A stretch of 64,000 bases of DNA from Maratus speciosus (GCA_963932465.1 OZ010786.1:537605073-537669072), one strand, 5' to 3'; shown: positions 36,430 to 48,149, numbered from the stretch's first letter. Numbers and translations are program-made. Notes: generated by a model from the sequence alone, not told the origin.

Positions 36430-37194
36430 TTAACAAATAAATTATATAAACACAATTTTACTTTTCTTCTTTTCCCTTTCTAATACACTGATGTTACGTT
36501 GTTGCTGAAATAACAATTAAAATTTAATGAACAAAAATAATTCGATAATTTAAATAATGAAAGTAGGCAACAATTATTAATTTGAATCTACTAATACGTT
36601 TCATTTTACTCATTTATTTTCCTTTTGTTATTACATCGTTAATTATAGTCTAGATATGAATAATTTTTTAAAATATTTTTATTTATAATTTCATTCTGTT
36701 CTTATTACAGGCACTGCATAACTACCGCAAAAGTGCTGCGTCTCAGCCTGAATGTACGTGTGACGCGTCGCAGTGTAATGTTTTAGAAAAAAAAAATGTT
36801 AAAAAATATTAATAATTTATTTTCAATTTTTTGTCAAACTACACGCGTTGTATATTTAACATTAAATAGCACACCATGATTTTTTTTTTTTTTTTATGTC
36901 CATCATGGGACTTTATACACAAATTCAAACAAAAAAAAATTGCGGCATAAACCCGGAATTACCCTAATTCGAGATCAAAATCAGGGTGCTAATTACTTTC
37001 TACGGTGTCTTTTCTCCGGTGACACCACTTGTAACCGGTATCGCCCAATCGGGGTATCATCAAAGAAAGTTATTTCATATAAAAATTTGAGCTGACTTTT
37101 AGGGATCGTATACAAAGCGAAGATTGAAATACTGAAATTAAACAGAAAAATAAATATAAATTTATTATAATATCGAAAATGGTTTACTATAAAA

Positions 37195-37760
37195 AATGAA
37201 TACATAAAACGCCGGAAACTACTAGAGATACTGCTCAAAGTATTCTCCATTGGTGGCAATGCAGAACGGAATGCGTTACAGTACTGAGTCCTGGACACGT
37301 TAGAGCATAGCAGATGTGCAAACTGTGAAACAATCAAGGATGATGCGCTGCTTCAGATAAACCATTGAAGTAGTCTCAGACGCATAGACTTATGCCTTGA
37401 TGTATTCCTAGAAGTAGAAGTCCATGGGAGTCAAGTCCGGCGAACGCGGTGGCCACTCTACCGGTCCACCATATCCAAGGATATGTTGACCGAATTCGGT
37501 TGCCAGATACGCCGGACGTTTGATGTTTTATGCGGAGAGGGCCCCATCATGTTGAAACCACACCCGATATGCATGTCGGAGAGCAACACTTCATAACAGT
37601 CACGTACCGTGTTTTGTAGTAGATGCATGTAATGATCACCCGTTAAGGTCCCATCGTCGAAGATGGGTCCAACAATCTAGATTCCCCATATACCGCACCA
37701 CATGTATCGTACTGTCCGGGAGATGTGGAGGTTTCCAGGTAGCATCATCCTTTTGATTTT
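37195..37760 (-). pseudogene. Mariner-superfamily transposase pseudogene
   Basis: Leftward reading gives VRYMWCGIWGI, then GPIFDDGTLTGDHYMHLL, then VWFQHDGA with the second catalytic Asp. Next comes FGQHILGYGGPVEWPPRSPD, followed by LTPMDFYF with the third acid, and a C-terminus ending in GEYFEQYL. Stops and at least two frameshifts interrupt it, and the N-terminal domains with the first Asp are absent. It is related in layout to the intact transposase at 62618-63694, which also has WFQHDGAP and a GRGGPV-W-P-RSPDL segment. Confidence 0.75.
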
Positions 37761-37764
37761 CGCG

Positions 37765-37900
37765 CAGTTTACACACGCTATGCTCTAACGTGTACAGGAA
37801 GCAGTACTGTCATGCATTCAATTGTGTATTGTCACCAATGGAAAACACTTTGAGCAGTATATCTAGTAGATTCCGTCGTTTTATGTATTTGTATTTTTTA
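37765..37900 (+). pseudogene. Inverted second copy of the transposase C-terminus
   Basis: The plus strand repeats, in reverse orientation, the last part of the neighbouring pseudogene: TATGCTCTAACGTGTACAGG, then a TTTGAGCAGTAT block (FEQY) and TTCCGTCGTTTTATG. This makes the right part of the element a palindrome with 37195-37330, extending the terminal arms to about 500 bp. Confidence 0.7.
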
Positions 37901-38284
37901 TGTTCTTTTATGTGTTTTATGTATTTTGTAATTTTAATTCATCTTATAACTGATCCCACAATGAAAGACAAAAACATGTCCAAAAATCTCAAAATTTGAA
38001 ATTGAATAGCTCTGGCAATTTTTGTAGAAGAGATATTAAACTTTTTTTGTTATATGTGTTATGATATGTGTAAACGTTTACTAAATATAACTATAGGAAC
38101 AGGGGGACCATATAAGAAGTTAGATTTCGTAATTTTTATAAAATTGATTTTTTACTGTAAAAAATGCCACAGCTTGAATATTTACTTCATTTGAAACGTT
38201 TTTGTAAGTGGAACTATATGTCTACGATCAAGGTTGAGAAATTAAAGGTCGGCGATAGATAACATAATGCACCCTGTATAATGT

Positions 38285-39000
38285 TGGGCTTTTTATCGGA
38301 AGTGGGGACAACACAAAATTTCGAAATTACAAAATACATTTTAACTTATCCAGTAAAACAAATATATTATTTATATAATTAAACTAATAACGCTATTATT
38401 ATTTATAAAATGTACGAAATATTTCTTAAATGTATTAAGATAAACCTCCTATTAACTACTGTAAATAATAAATAATAAATTAGATATGGTAAGATTTTCT
38501 TTTAAGTAATACACAGTGAATATAAATAAGCCGGCAGCTTGCGATTAATTATGGTTTATCGAGCATTAGTGACACTTTTCCGGATGATAGGATGATTTAA
38601 TCGGCGGAGAAAATAAATAATTTATGAACATAAATAGCCAGAGTTTATGTTATCGTATAAATTATAATTCGTTCATTATGTGTGCGGAAATATTTTACTA
38701 TTTGCAGTACATAAAATTATTTCTAAAACAATATATGTTCTTTTGTTTTCTTCATATATATATACATATATATACACACAAACGTATTGTCCAGAAACTA
38801 TAGCATTAAACGGGTTATTAAATAGGTTGAGAAAGATCGGTTTTTAGAACCATATTTAGGGATTTTTTTGTGTTACAGAATAATATTCCACGATTATTTT
38901 TTGTAATCAACCAACGCTGTATCACATAAATTTAAACTCAACAGCTTTTAACTTGACTGTGAAGAACTGAACATAAACAATAATAAGATATTTTAACCAA
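38285..39000. other. AT-rich spacer
   Basis: Short TA-rich stretch near 38755-38775. Nothing else recognised. Confidence 0.5.
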
Positions 39001-39045
39001 TTAAAATGAAATTATCTGAAGTCTATACTTTATCTAGGTATTTTC

Positions 39046-40045
39046 TGGTGTTCGAATCGGTACATGAATCTTGTTTTATTTAAATTGTATTAGACCACAG
39101 AGAAATTTACGTCTTCAAACAACATTATCATAATTCATACATCATTCGATAGACAATGCTGTCTGTCGAAAAATATAAAGGCCGTAGTCTTGAAAGCAAT
39201 CTGTCCTAAGACTATAACAGACCGACCGACTTACATTACATTTCAACTTCGACTTATATTACATTTACCATAGAGTATATATCGTCCATAATCATGGTGT
39301 TGATGAATGATAAATACTTTCGGGGACAAAATATTAACAATAGAAAAAAAATAAACCTCATCTTGTCCTAGTTAGATGGTTTCTTCGTACTCGAATTAGA
39401 ATATAAAGTAGTAGAATATAAATAGTCCCAACAATTTTTGATAAAAATATTATATCTGCATTTTTTTATGGGTTTTGTTTAACTAGTCAAAGTGAATTTT
39501 CCTAAAGCAGAGTTTGAGATAGAGCATGTTCTTGTGTTTGATTTAGTATATAACATTTTCTCGTATTCATATCGGTACATAAATCTTGTTTTGTTTAAAT
39601 TGTATTAGACACATTAGACAATTTTACTTTTTTGCGCATTATCACAATTCCTACATCATTTCGTAGGTAATGCTGTCTATCTATAATTATAAATGCCGTC
39701 ACCATGAATGCAATCTGTCGTAAGACTATGGCAGACCGACCGACTTACATTACATTACAACTTCGAGATACAATATATTTCACATGGTGTTGATGAATGA
39801 AAACTATTTTCCATGAGGAAGGGTTAACAATAGAAAAGAATGTGTATACCTTAGCATTACTAGTTAATGGCTTTCATCTTACTCGAATTAGTATATAAAT
39901 TTTATATCAAAAAAGTTTTCCCAACAATGTGTTATAAACATATTACATCTGTATTTGTTATGATGGGTTTTGTCTAACCTATCAAAACGATTTTTCCTAA
40001 ATTAGGTTCTGAGAGAGTTCACAGGTTCCTTTTCCTGTGTTCGAT
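39046..40045 (+). repeat. Tandem duplication, two units of about 510 bp
   Basis: Unit 1 (about 39046-39555) and unit 2 (about 39556-40045) share in order TCGGTACATRAATCTTGTTT, AAATTGTATTAGAC, AATGCTGTCT, GCAATCTGTCSTAAGACTAT, AGACCGACCGACTTACATTA, TGGTGTTGATGAATGA, ACAATAGAAAA and GGGTTTTGT. Identity is moderate, so the duplication is old. No coding potential. Confidence 0.75.
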
Positions 40046-40132
40046 TTAGTATACGCAGATTTAAATTTTCCTGGAAATCGTTACACCATTCTCCATAACA
40101 CCTGTAATCAAGTTGCTAATCAATGACCAATA

Positions 40133-41695
40133 GTCCATGCAATAGGGGTTTTTACCTGGCAAAATTTATGGTAGTTCTGGAAATCGGCTTACTTTATGTT
40201 TTTGGGTCGCTGAATCCGAATTTGTAACTTCCCACCAAAATTTCCTCCGGCAACGCCCCCAAATTTTGGTAAAACGCCCACAAAAAGTGTTTTTATTAAA
40301 AAAATCAATTTTTTTTATTGTTTTAGGGATAAAGTATCAAAAAATTCAGAAAGTAGATAAAATTTGCAACAAATAAGATATATGACATTTGGACGTGGTA
40401 TGAATGGGGAGGGGGATCTGCCCCGGAACATGCGCCGCGGTGCTGCGTGGACTAAGTTGCACAATTCCACTTAACTACTCACATCGTTTACATTCGCCCT
40501 CCCGTCTCCCCTCCGATCTTACCCTATAAGGTTTACTTTAAGTTTTTTGGGTGGCTGAATCCGAATTTTTATCTTACCCCCAAAATATTCCCCACCCGCA
40601 ACCCTCCAATATAGTTGCTTTTAAATTAAATTATTTATTGTTTTAGGGAAAAGTATCTAGAAATTCAGAAAATAGACAAAATTTGCAACAAATAGGATAT
40701 ATGACATTATCACGTAGGACAAATGGATAGAGGGGGCGCTGCCTCGGAACATTCCCCGCGCGTTGTTCTCAAAAACCAAATTTTTTCAAAAAATCAATTT
40801 TTTGGGTCGTTTGCCAGGTGAAATTTGGGTGGGAAGTTACAAATTCGGATTCAGCGACCCAAAAAACAAAGTGAGTCGAAATGCAGAACTAGCATTAATT
40901 TTGCCAGGTAAAATCCCTTATTGCCTGGACTTGCATAACTTTGTGCACGTAGCACTGCAGTGCATGTTCAGAGGCAGCCCTCCCCCACCCCGTTCATCCC
41001 ACGTCATAAAGTCATTTATCTTATTTGTTGCAAATTTTGTCTACTTTCTGAATTTCTAGATATTTTTTCCGTAAAATAATAAAAAAATTGATTATTTTTA
41101 ATAAAAACATTTTTGGGGGCATTTTATCAAAATTTAAATTAATTTAAATTAAAAATTAATTTTAAAACATCTATTTTGGAAAGGTTGCTTGCGGGTGGGG
41201 AAATTTGGGGGGAAATTAAAAATTCGGATTAAGCGACCCAAAAAACTTAAAGTAAACTTTATATGGAAAGTTCGGAGGGTAGGCGGGAGAGCGAATGTAA
41301 ACGATGTGAGTGGTTAAGTGGAACTGCGCAACTTAGTCCATGCAGCACTGCGGCGCATGCTCCGAGGCAGATCCCCCCGCCCCCTCCCCATTCATCCTAC
41401 GTCATATTGTCATTTATCTTATCTGTTGCAAATTTTGTCTACTTTCTTATTTTCTAGAAACTTATCCCCTAAAACAATTTTAAAAAATTGATTTTTTTAA
41501 TGAAATCATTTTTTTTGGGGGGGGGGAGGGGGGGGGGCTTTTTACCAAAATTTGGGGGGGGGGCTTGCCGGGGGAAATTTTGGTGAGAAGTTAATAATAT
41601 GGATTCAGCGACCCAAAAACATATAGTAAGCCTTTTTTCAGAACAACCATGAATTTTGCTAGGTAGAGCCCCTATACGGTTTCTATTGCTTGGAC
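40133..41695. mobile_element. Foldback element with sub-repeats, copy 1
   Basis: About 1.56 kb. The ends read GTCCATGCAATAGGGG and, reverse-complemented, GTCCAAGCAATAGAAACC, with TA outside each (40131-40132 and 41696-41697). Each arm contains direct sub-repeats built around GGGTCGCTGAATCCGAATTT, ACTTCCCACCAAAATTT and AATTCAGAAAGTAGACAAAA; the right arm carries them inverted (AAATTCGGATTCAGCGACCC). Short frames at 40763-41059 and 41263-41457 are products of the repeat. A second copy is at 50259-51693. TA flanks suggest a Tc1/mariner-like mechanism, but no transposase is present. Confidence 0.8.
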
Positions 41696-42030
41696 TACAA
41701 TAGTAATGTCCAGAATTCCGATTACTGAAGACTAATTTTGAAAATTGCTTAAAAATAAGAAAACGAATTTTTAGGAATTTAAGGTATAGTAGAATCGTAT
41801 TCTGGTATTCGAATAACGCTTATTGAGGAAAATCATCTGAACTGTTTTCAATTTATACCATCATTTTCAGTACTAAGTTTGTTTTGACCATATAAAACGG
41901 ATTTTACCGTGTTAGAGACCTAGCTAGATCGTTTTTTCATGTTCGATCAAATATAGTAGAAAAGTTTCGTAAAAATCGTTTCAGCCGTTTTCGATATTAC
42001 CCATAATCAGGAAAATTGCTTACTCGTTTA

Positions 42031-42060
42031 GTGTACATGATATATATATATATATATATA
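42031..42060. repeat. (TA)n followed by GATA
   Basis: TA run ending in GATAGATAGATG. Confidence 0.9.
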
Positions 42061-42483
42061 GATAGATAGATGTATATATATTATTATATATATATGTATG
42101 TATATATATTAATCCATTAATGCCGGCTTCAACATACTCGATCGATTTGGAAAATTTTGTTCATATTTGTTCATTCTGTGTCTATTAAGTACATCGTACA
42201 TAGATTTTATTTTTCCCGTTGTATTTACTAACTTTTTTTAATGGTAGATTTTTGTACCAACCGGCATTTGCGTAGTACGAAATCACTTTTTTTGCAAATT
42301 TTGAATTTATTGTTTTAATTGCAATAATAATAATAATTATAATAATAGATTCTAGATTTATATACTAGTAAAATATTACTTATACTTGTATAATAAGGGT
42401 TTTTAAAAATTAAAATTACATTTAAAAAATTTAATTGCAATTCAATTTGCAAAGGAAAATTTTGTAAAATATATAATTTTCAA

Positions 42484-42935
42484 ATTTTAAAACTTAGAAA
42501 AAAAGGTAAGTAAGGTGGCCAATCCATTCGAGAGATATCTAATGTTTGCAAGAATTCTGACACCGCATATGCTCGATGTGGCTGAGCATTGCCATTCATT
42601 ATCAAAATCTCAGGGCCAACATCACACCTAAACAGCCTAATTTTGTGTTCCAATACCTCTTCTACATATCTCTGAGCCGTTTCAGAACCTCTTTGAAAGA
42701 AATGAAACCCAATGTCGCCATTTGTCATGATTGCTCCCCAAATTACCAAACCACGGTCGTGGAATTTCACGTGGTTGTATTTCACGGACAAGGAAAGGAA
42801 AGTTGAATTTCCTTTATCTTTCCAGATAAAAACTCGTCTAGAATCAGTGTTCAGACTATATCTGGAGTCATCAGTAAATAAAAATCCTGCCCAGTCTTCT
42901 TAGCTCCATTGAAAATGATGACGGCACCAGTTTAA
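42484..42935 (-). pseudogene. Tc1-like transposase fragment
   Basis: The minus strand reads WCRHHFQWS, an in-frame TAA at 42902-42900, then EDWAGFLFTDDSRYSL with the first catalytic Asp. It continues RRVFIWKDKG, HDRGLVIWGAI, GDIGFHFFQRG, YVEEVLEHKIRLFR, VGPEILIMNGNAQPHRA and ISRMDWPPYLP. In relatives the second catalytic Asp lies in 'IMDDNARPHRA'; here the text is IMNGNAQPHRA, so that Asp is lost. The frame ends before the third acid. Clearly Tc1-family and inactive. Confidence 0.82.
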
Positions 42936-43080
42936 ACAGTTTTTTGTGATAAGACATGGTGAAATAAAGTGTTACAAATTAGTGGATTCCAGAACATTTA
43001 GAGTCCCCACTATCCTGGGACACATGGCAACAATAGAGAAAAAATTAATGATTTTGTTATTCAAAGTACAATTATTTCAA

Positions 43081-43396
43081 TTAAGAAATAAAAGCAACGT
43101 TAGAAAAAAAGCACAAATGGGAGTGAGTATAAATCGCAAAGAGTTGTTCCGAAGCCTCTAAGGCTTCATCATAAGTGCGTAAAAATTATTTGGCATTTCG
43201 CTTTTGATAATCGAGCTGTGAGGTACGTCGCTCTGGCTCTCTAAATCCACACTTTTAAATCTACATTTCATTTGATTTGGTCATTATTTTAATTTTTAAG
43301 CACTGATGATGAAGCTTTAGAGGTTTGGAAACAGCTGTTTGCGATTTACACTAACTACCATTTGTGCTTTTTGCTAACGTTGTTTTTATTTCTTAA
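43081..43396. mobile_element. Small foldback MITE
   Basis: 316 bp with inverted arms of about 100 bp. Left arm: TTAAGAAATAAAAGCAACG, GCACAAATGGGAGTGAGT, AAATCGCAAA, CCTCTAAGGCTTCATCAT. Right arm, reverse-complemented: TTAAGAAATAAAAACAACG, GCACAAATGGTAGTTAGT, AAATCGCAAA, CCTCTAAAGCTTCATCAT. The loop is about 120 bp and has no open frame. The superfamily is unknown. Confidence 0.75.
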
Positions 43397-43659
43397 TATA
43401 TTGGCACAATTCTCCTATCCTATTAGTATAATCCTAAAATCTAATTAGTACAATCCTCCCTACTCTTTTTTATGTACAGTCATTTCCATTATAAATTACA
43501 TTATATTTTAAAGTATCTAATACTTAAGATTTTTTAGATAGTTAGAGACTTTCATTACTAAAGAATAGCTATAATCTAAAATAAAGTTTGGACCGGGTAT
43601 ATACAGCGAAAACACTGAAAGAAAAGTTTTAAATTCTTAATCCTTTGTAAATTAACTAC

Positions 43660-45270
43660 AGAAATTATTAAAGTAACTAATATTTGTAGTTTTGTTGGAT
43701 CGTTTTATTCGGGAAATTTTCATTGACGTAGAATAGCTGTATTGTAAAATATAATGCTGCTGTACTACCATATATCACTGAAGTAAAATATTTCGCTTTA
43801 TCATTTTTATAGAAAATTCAGAAGTAATTCATAAATATCTCCAAAATTCCAAATGTTTTTAAATCTGATTTTTTTAAAGTTTACTAAAAAATCCATCAAT
43901 ATATAAAACTTAAGTAAATTTATTTTTACATCATGGAAAAAAAAGAACGTTTTTATTTAGTTTTCTGCTGTGTGATTTTTACTTTCACATTTTTCTAGAG
44001 TAATACACAAAAAAAGTTATTGAAAATATTTAGGTCATTGATTTAAAAACAATTCTGTTTCAAAACGAGTAACATGCTGAAAGATAAGCAGTTGTTACCA
44101 AAAGCCAATAAAATAGATTTATTTGTTTCTGTGTTTCTGTTCCCATAAATCATTGTATTGAAGTACGTTATTTTTATGATGTTTCCAGCGTATATTCAAA
44201 GGTTAGTTTGAAAATATCTTGAAATTTTCAATCTTTTTCGACTTAGAAATTCCTTTTAAGTTGCAAGGAAAGAGAATGAAATCTTTAGAGATGATTTTTT
44301 GTTATTACTTATAAAGGTATTTCAATGGAATATTTTTGATGTATATAAAATTTGCACTATTAATGTATGCAATTATCATTGTAAACAAACTCCATATTTA
44401 AAATATAAATGAACCATGGAATAGTTCTACTGGAAATTATAATGCCGTTGTGCTGCCATTACCACTGAATTAAAATATTTTATTTTATCATTTTTTTGAA
44501 AAATCAGAAGTAAATATCGCCAAAATTCCAAATATTTTTCAATCTGATTTTACAGAAAAAAAGTCTTGACTGAAAATGCCATTTGTATATAAAACTTTAA
44601 TGAATTTCCTTTTTATATCTGTAAAAAAAAAGAATGTTTGTATTTAATTTTCTGCAGTATGATTTTCGCTTTCATCATTTTTCTAGAGTAATACACTAAA
44701 AAAAAAGAAAACATTTAGGCCATTGATTTAAAAACAATAATTTTAAAAAAGCGAGTATTAAGTTGAAAGGTAAGCAGGGTTGTTACCAAAAGCCAATAAA
44801 ATAGATTTATTTGTTTTCGTTTTCTGTTCCGATAAATCATTGTATTGATGTACGTTATTTTTATGATATTTCCAGCGAAGCTTCAAAAGCTAGTTCGAAA
44901 ATATGTTCAAACTTTCAACCTTTTTTAACCAATAAATTCCTTCTACGCTACAAGGAAAACAATAAAAAATTTTGAAAGTAAAAAAAAAATAATAATTTTT
45001 GAAGTTTTATTTATTGGAATATTGTAGATATAGATAATCTCTGAACTATTAGTCTAAATAATTATTATTGTAAGCATACTTCGTACTTAAATTATCAGTA
45101 AGACTCAATTTTTAAAATATTTGGAAATCCTTTTAAATGCAAAGAAAATGGTATAATGCTTAATATGTTCTCATTTAGCGCTAAACATTCTGATAACGCA
45201 AAAGAAAGGCAGAAGCACTAAAACATGGATCATTTTATTTCTCGAAACTCGTGGTTTTTGTGCAATTTAT
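43660..45270 (+). repeat. Duplicated segment of about 690 bp, two units
   Basis: Unit 1 (about 43730-44400) and unit 2 (about 44415-45075) share AATGCYGYTGTRCTRCCAT, CAAAATTCCAAATRTTTTT, TTTTCTAGAGTAATACAC, CATTGATTTAAAAACAAT, TTGTTACCAAAAGCCAATAA and ATAAATCATTGTATTGA. The part at 44990-45270, following unit 2, is matched again at 48150-48450. Confidence 0.75.
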
Positions 45271-45624
45271 CTTTTTCTACTATTTATCATATTTTAGTAA
45301 TATCTAACAGTTTTCATGAACATACCATTCTATGCACTCTGTAAATGCTACTTTAGAGATTCTTAGAGTGTCCAGGATACTAGCTAAAACTGAAGTGATA
45401 TTAGCATGGAACGAAGCTTGGATACGACTTACAAGGTCTCTCTTCTCATATGGATATATATGTTTATAAAAAATTTTTGGCGGAACCCCGATACAGCGTC
45501 CGTAAAAAAATAACGAAATTTTCGTTTATTTGGCGATTTATCACCGGTTGGCGATGAAAAAAAAAACGCTTTTATGTAGGAGAAAACTTTTTATGTTCAA
45601 TTTGTTTATATAAGTTTAATTTAA

Positions 45625-45705
45625 ATAACTTTAGTTTTGTCATTTTTAATTTGTTTTAACTATAGTATTGCCATTTTTAGTTTGTTTTAACTATAGTTTG
45701 TCATA
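45625..45705 (+). repeat. Short tandem repeat, about 32 bp unit
   Basis: Variants of TTTTTAGTTTGTTTTAACTA, then TAGTTTGTCAT, occur about two and a half times directly before a perfect hairpin at 45709. Confidence 0.7.
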
Positions 45706-45708
45706 TTT

Positions 45709-45734
45709 AAGTATTGCGCGGCAGCGCAATACTT
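45709..45734. repeat. Perfect 11-bp hairpin with GGCA loop
   Basis: AAGTATTGCGC, GGCA, GCGCAATACTT: an exact inverted repeat with a GC-rich inner stem in AT-rich DNA. It could be the hairpin of a Helitron-type end or a structured element, but no CTRR follows closely. Confidence 0.7.
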
Positions 45735-45900
45735 ATTTATGTGCACTGTCACTTCTCGATGTTAATTTAACATAGAAAAGCCTATGGAGATGATAACTTT
45801 TTCATTTTTTCTTCCCACCTTTTTGTCCCTGATGCCACTCATTTTTTATTCTTTACTAATTCTAATAATATTATAAATTTAAAGTTTAAAAACGTTTGCC

Positions 45901-45914
45901 TGACGTCAAGGTCA
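45901..45914 (+). promoter_or_regulatory. CRE palindrome overlapping a nuclear-receptor half-site
   Basis: TGACGTCA (full CRE) at 45901-45908 overlaps TCAAGGTCA (extended half-site of the FTZ-F1/ERR type) at 45906-45914. Only a motif match; no gene start is seen nearby. Confidence 0.25.
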
Positions 45915-46841
45915 AAACGAATGGCAAAATACCTTTGCATATGGGTGAATTTTAACCCAGAGAGAAACAAGGGCCAATTTTTTTGTATATTATTCAAATA
46001 TTTTTCTTAATAATTCCAAATTTCACTTTTTTCATTGAGAATCAACGGACATTTTTAATGGAAAATGTAACATCTTTTCTTCATTTTTGCAAAAATTTCA
46101 AAAGCCGTAATAATAATTTATTTGGTTTTAGTAGAAAGATTCCCACGTGAAAAATTTTAATTGAAATAGTTTTTTTTTTTTTTTTTCTTTTTTTTTTTCC
46201 AAAAATTAAAAAGGTGAATATGGCGTCATAGTGGAAGTAAAAAGGATATTTTCAGAATACGTTTTTGCTTTGGTCAAGTTTATATTTTAGTAAAAAGTTT
46301 CTAATTTATAGCTATTTTTACGCAGGTAGCGAACTTAGTGGGGAATCACATAACTTAAATTTTAAAATGTATTTTTTTTTTCGAGATGAGAACTATTTAT
46401 ACCACAAGTTAAACTTAGGTAATAATTTCCTGATGTGTTTACATCACCCTTTGGGAGAGAATAAGGTTTAAAAATTCAAGTAAAACTTTTATTTATTTTT
46501 ATTTTTCACTGTATCACAGCTATAATATTGTTAAATATTAGCATTAAGGATTCAACAGAATTTACATTTACATTAGCTTTCCTGAGTGGGAAATAGGGTA
46601 TCTAAATTTAAGTGAAGTTAATTGTTTATGTTTTGATTATAGATTTACGTTCAGATTGGAAGTTTTTGTGCACACTACCGCAACCTGCATTACTACAGTG
46701 GTGAAACATTTTGAATTACACATTGGTAAACTGCATCCCACATTGTTATGCAATACTGCATAGATCAAAGCCTGGTGATGATGCTCTGTATTAATTTTGA
46801 AATGCATTCGTCTGTGTGCTGTAGTCATTAAAAAACTTGCC

Positions 46842-47485
46842 ATATTAAACAAAAACATAATTTGAAGAACAAATTAAAAAAAAAAAACAAAATTTAATTA
46901 TTATTATTTAATTATTAAATATTCCTACATTGTTTAAGCCCGAGAAGGGAGAGATATTAAGTTATTTCATTCAATTAGTTCTACATTTAATGTTAAATTT
47001 TTGTAACAAATTAGTTAAGCCAATTGAAGATTAAAAAATAAAAATAAAATTCATACAATATGATACTTAAAACATCCTAAAATCTTAGATTCCGTTCAAA
47101 TGAAATCGAAATAAATCTTAGACTTTTTTTAAAGTTTTGTATTTTGCATGTATCGTATCATTTTATGCACAATTTTCATAAACATAATACTAAATCTGCA
47201 ATACAAATATTTTCAATTAAAAATGGAAGAAGTCTAAGATTTTGTTTCGATTTCATTTGAACGGAATCTAAGTTTTCAGGATGTTTTAAATATCATATTG
47301 TATTAATTTTATTTTTATTTTTTAATCTTCAATTGACATAACTAATTTGTTACAAAAATTTAACATTAAATGTAGAACAAATTGAATGAAATAACTTAAT
47401 ATCTGTCCCTTCTCGGGCTTAAACAATGTAGGAAATAAATTTTGTTTTTTTAATTTGTTCTTCAAATTATGTTTTTGTTTAATAT
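46842..47485. mobile_element. Near-perfect 640 bp palindrome (foldback MITE)
   Basis: Left arm about 46842-47124 and right arm about 47231-47485 match closely for over 250 bp, with a loop of about 105 bp. Examples: ATATTAAACAAAAACATAAT against ATTATGTTTTTGTTTAATAT; CCTACATTGTTTAAGCCCGA against TCGGGCTTAAACAATGTAGG; AGATTCCGTTCAAATGAAAT against ATTTCATTTGAACGGAATCT. The left arm has an extra stretch of about 20-30 bp near 46890-46915. High arm identity suggests a recent insertion or ongoing arm conversion. No coding frame. Confidence 0.85.
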
Positions 47486-48149
47486 ATTTATATGCATTTA
47501 TAATAAAATTTAAATATCATATTTTACGATTTAAAACAAAATTTAAATTGATTTAAATTGTTTCAAACTCAAAAATAAGGCAGATAGAACACTGCCAATT
47601 TGATTTTGTTGCTATGGAAACGGCTTCGTCTTCGTTATGGAATTGTATTATGGCAATCAAATGTCAGCTGGCTCTAACTTAAAATAGATATTTGCAACTT
47701 GCAAAGCATAGAAAATATTTTTACAGTGATAAATTAAATAACTACAGCAACAAACAACATATATATGTAATGTAAAATATATATAATAACCTCTTTCATT
47801 GATTAAGTTTAAATTCATTAAAAACAGTGCATGCTAAAAACCAATATTTTCAGATGCATTAAAATCGTTTGCTTTTGGCGAGGAAAAATCCTGCTCGACA
47901 AATCCCGTGTCATTTTCGTATTTTTGCGCCAAATATTCGAAAGTATTTTATTTTTTTAAGACTTTCTACTGAAATTCCGCCGTTAAATTTAACTGATCCC
48001 TTATTACATACATGAGTAGTTTCACTAGTATTTTTTTCAACATATTCTGAATATGCCCAGTAAGAAGACCTTCCTTGTTAGATGTCTTTATGTTGATAAT
48101 ACAGTCAGAAACAGAGATAACAGTCTGATTAGTACTTCTATACACGTTA

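Larger units (their letters stand above)
35485..36964 (+). mobile_element. Nested 1.48 kb element with GGGTGACTCCGGG ends
   Basis: The left end reads GGGTGACTCCGGGAGAGTCG, then CCGCA. The reverse complement of the right end reads GGGTAATTCCGGGTTTATGC, then CGCA. TA stands at both junctions (35483-35484 and 36965-36966). ATGCCGCA recurs inside near 35509 and 35894, like subterminal binding sites. Two AG acceptor-like tracts (ending at 35959 and about 36710) and a short Lys-rich frame suggest a decayed gene. A piggyBac-type MITE is inserted at 36230-36429. Superfamily unassigned; a TA target is compatible with Tc1/mariner/pogo. Confidence 0.65.
35138..38276 (-). mobile_element. Mariner-type element with long inverted ends, carrying nested insertions
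   Basis: The left end reads ACAGGGTGTAATATGTTATC; the reverse complement of the right end reads ACAGGGTGCATTATGTTATC. Both continue with TATCGCCGACCTTTAATTTC. TA flanks each end (35136-35137 and 38277-38278). The inverted arms are about 330 bp (35138-35472 and 37945-38276). The interior holds a broken transposase on the minus strand. A separate 1480 bp element sits at 35485-36964, so the host element was about 1.66 kb before that insertion. Confidence 0.82.

Noticed and set aside
42111..42290. TTAATCCATTAATGCCGG and ACCGGCATTTGCG as a third piggyBac-type MITE
   Set aside because: Only a short inverted CCGGCATT match, and no second TTAA at the expected place.
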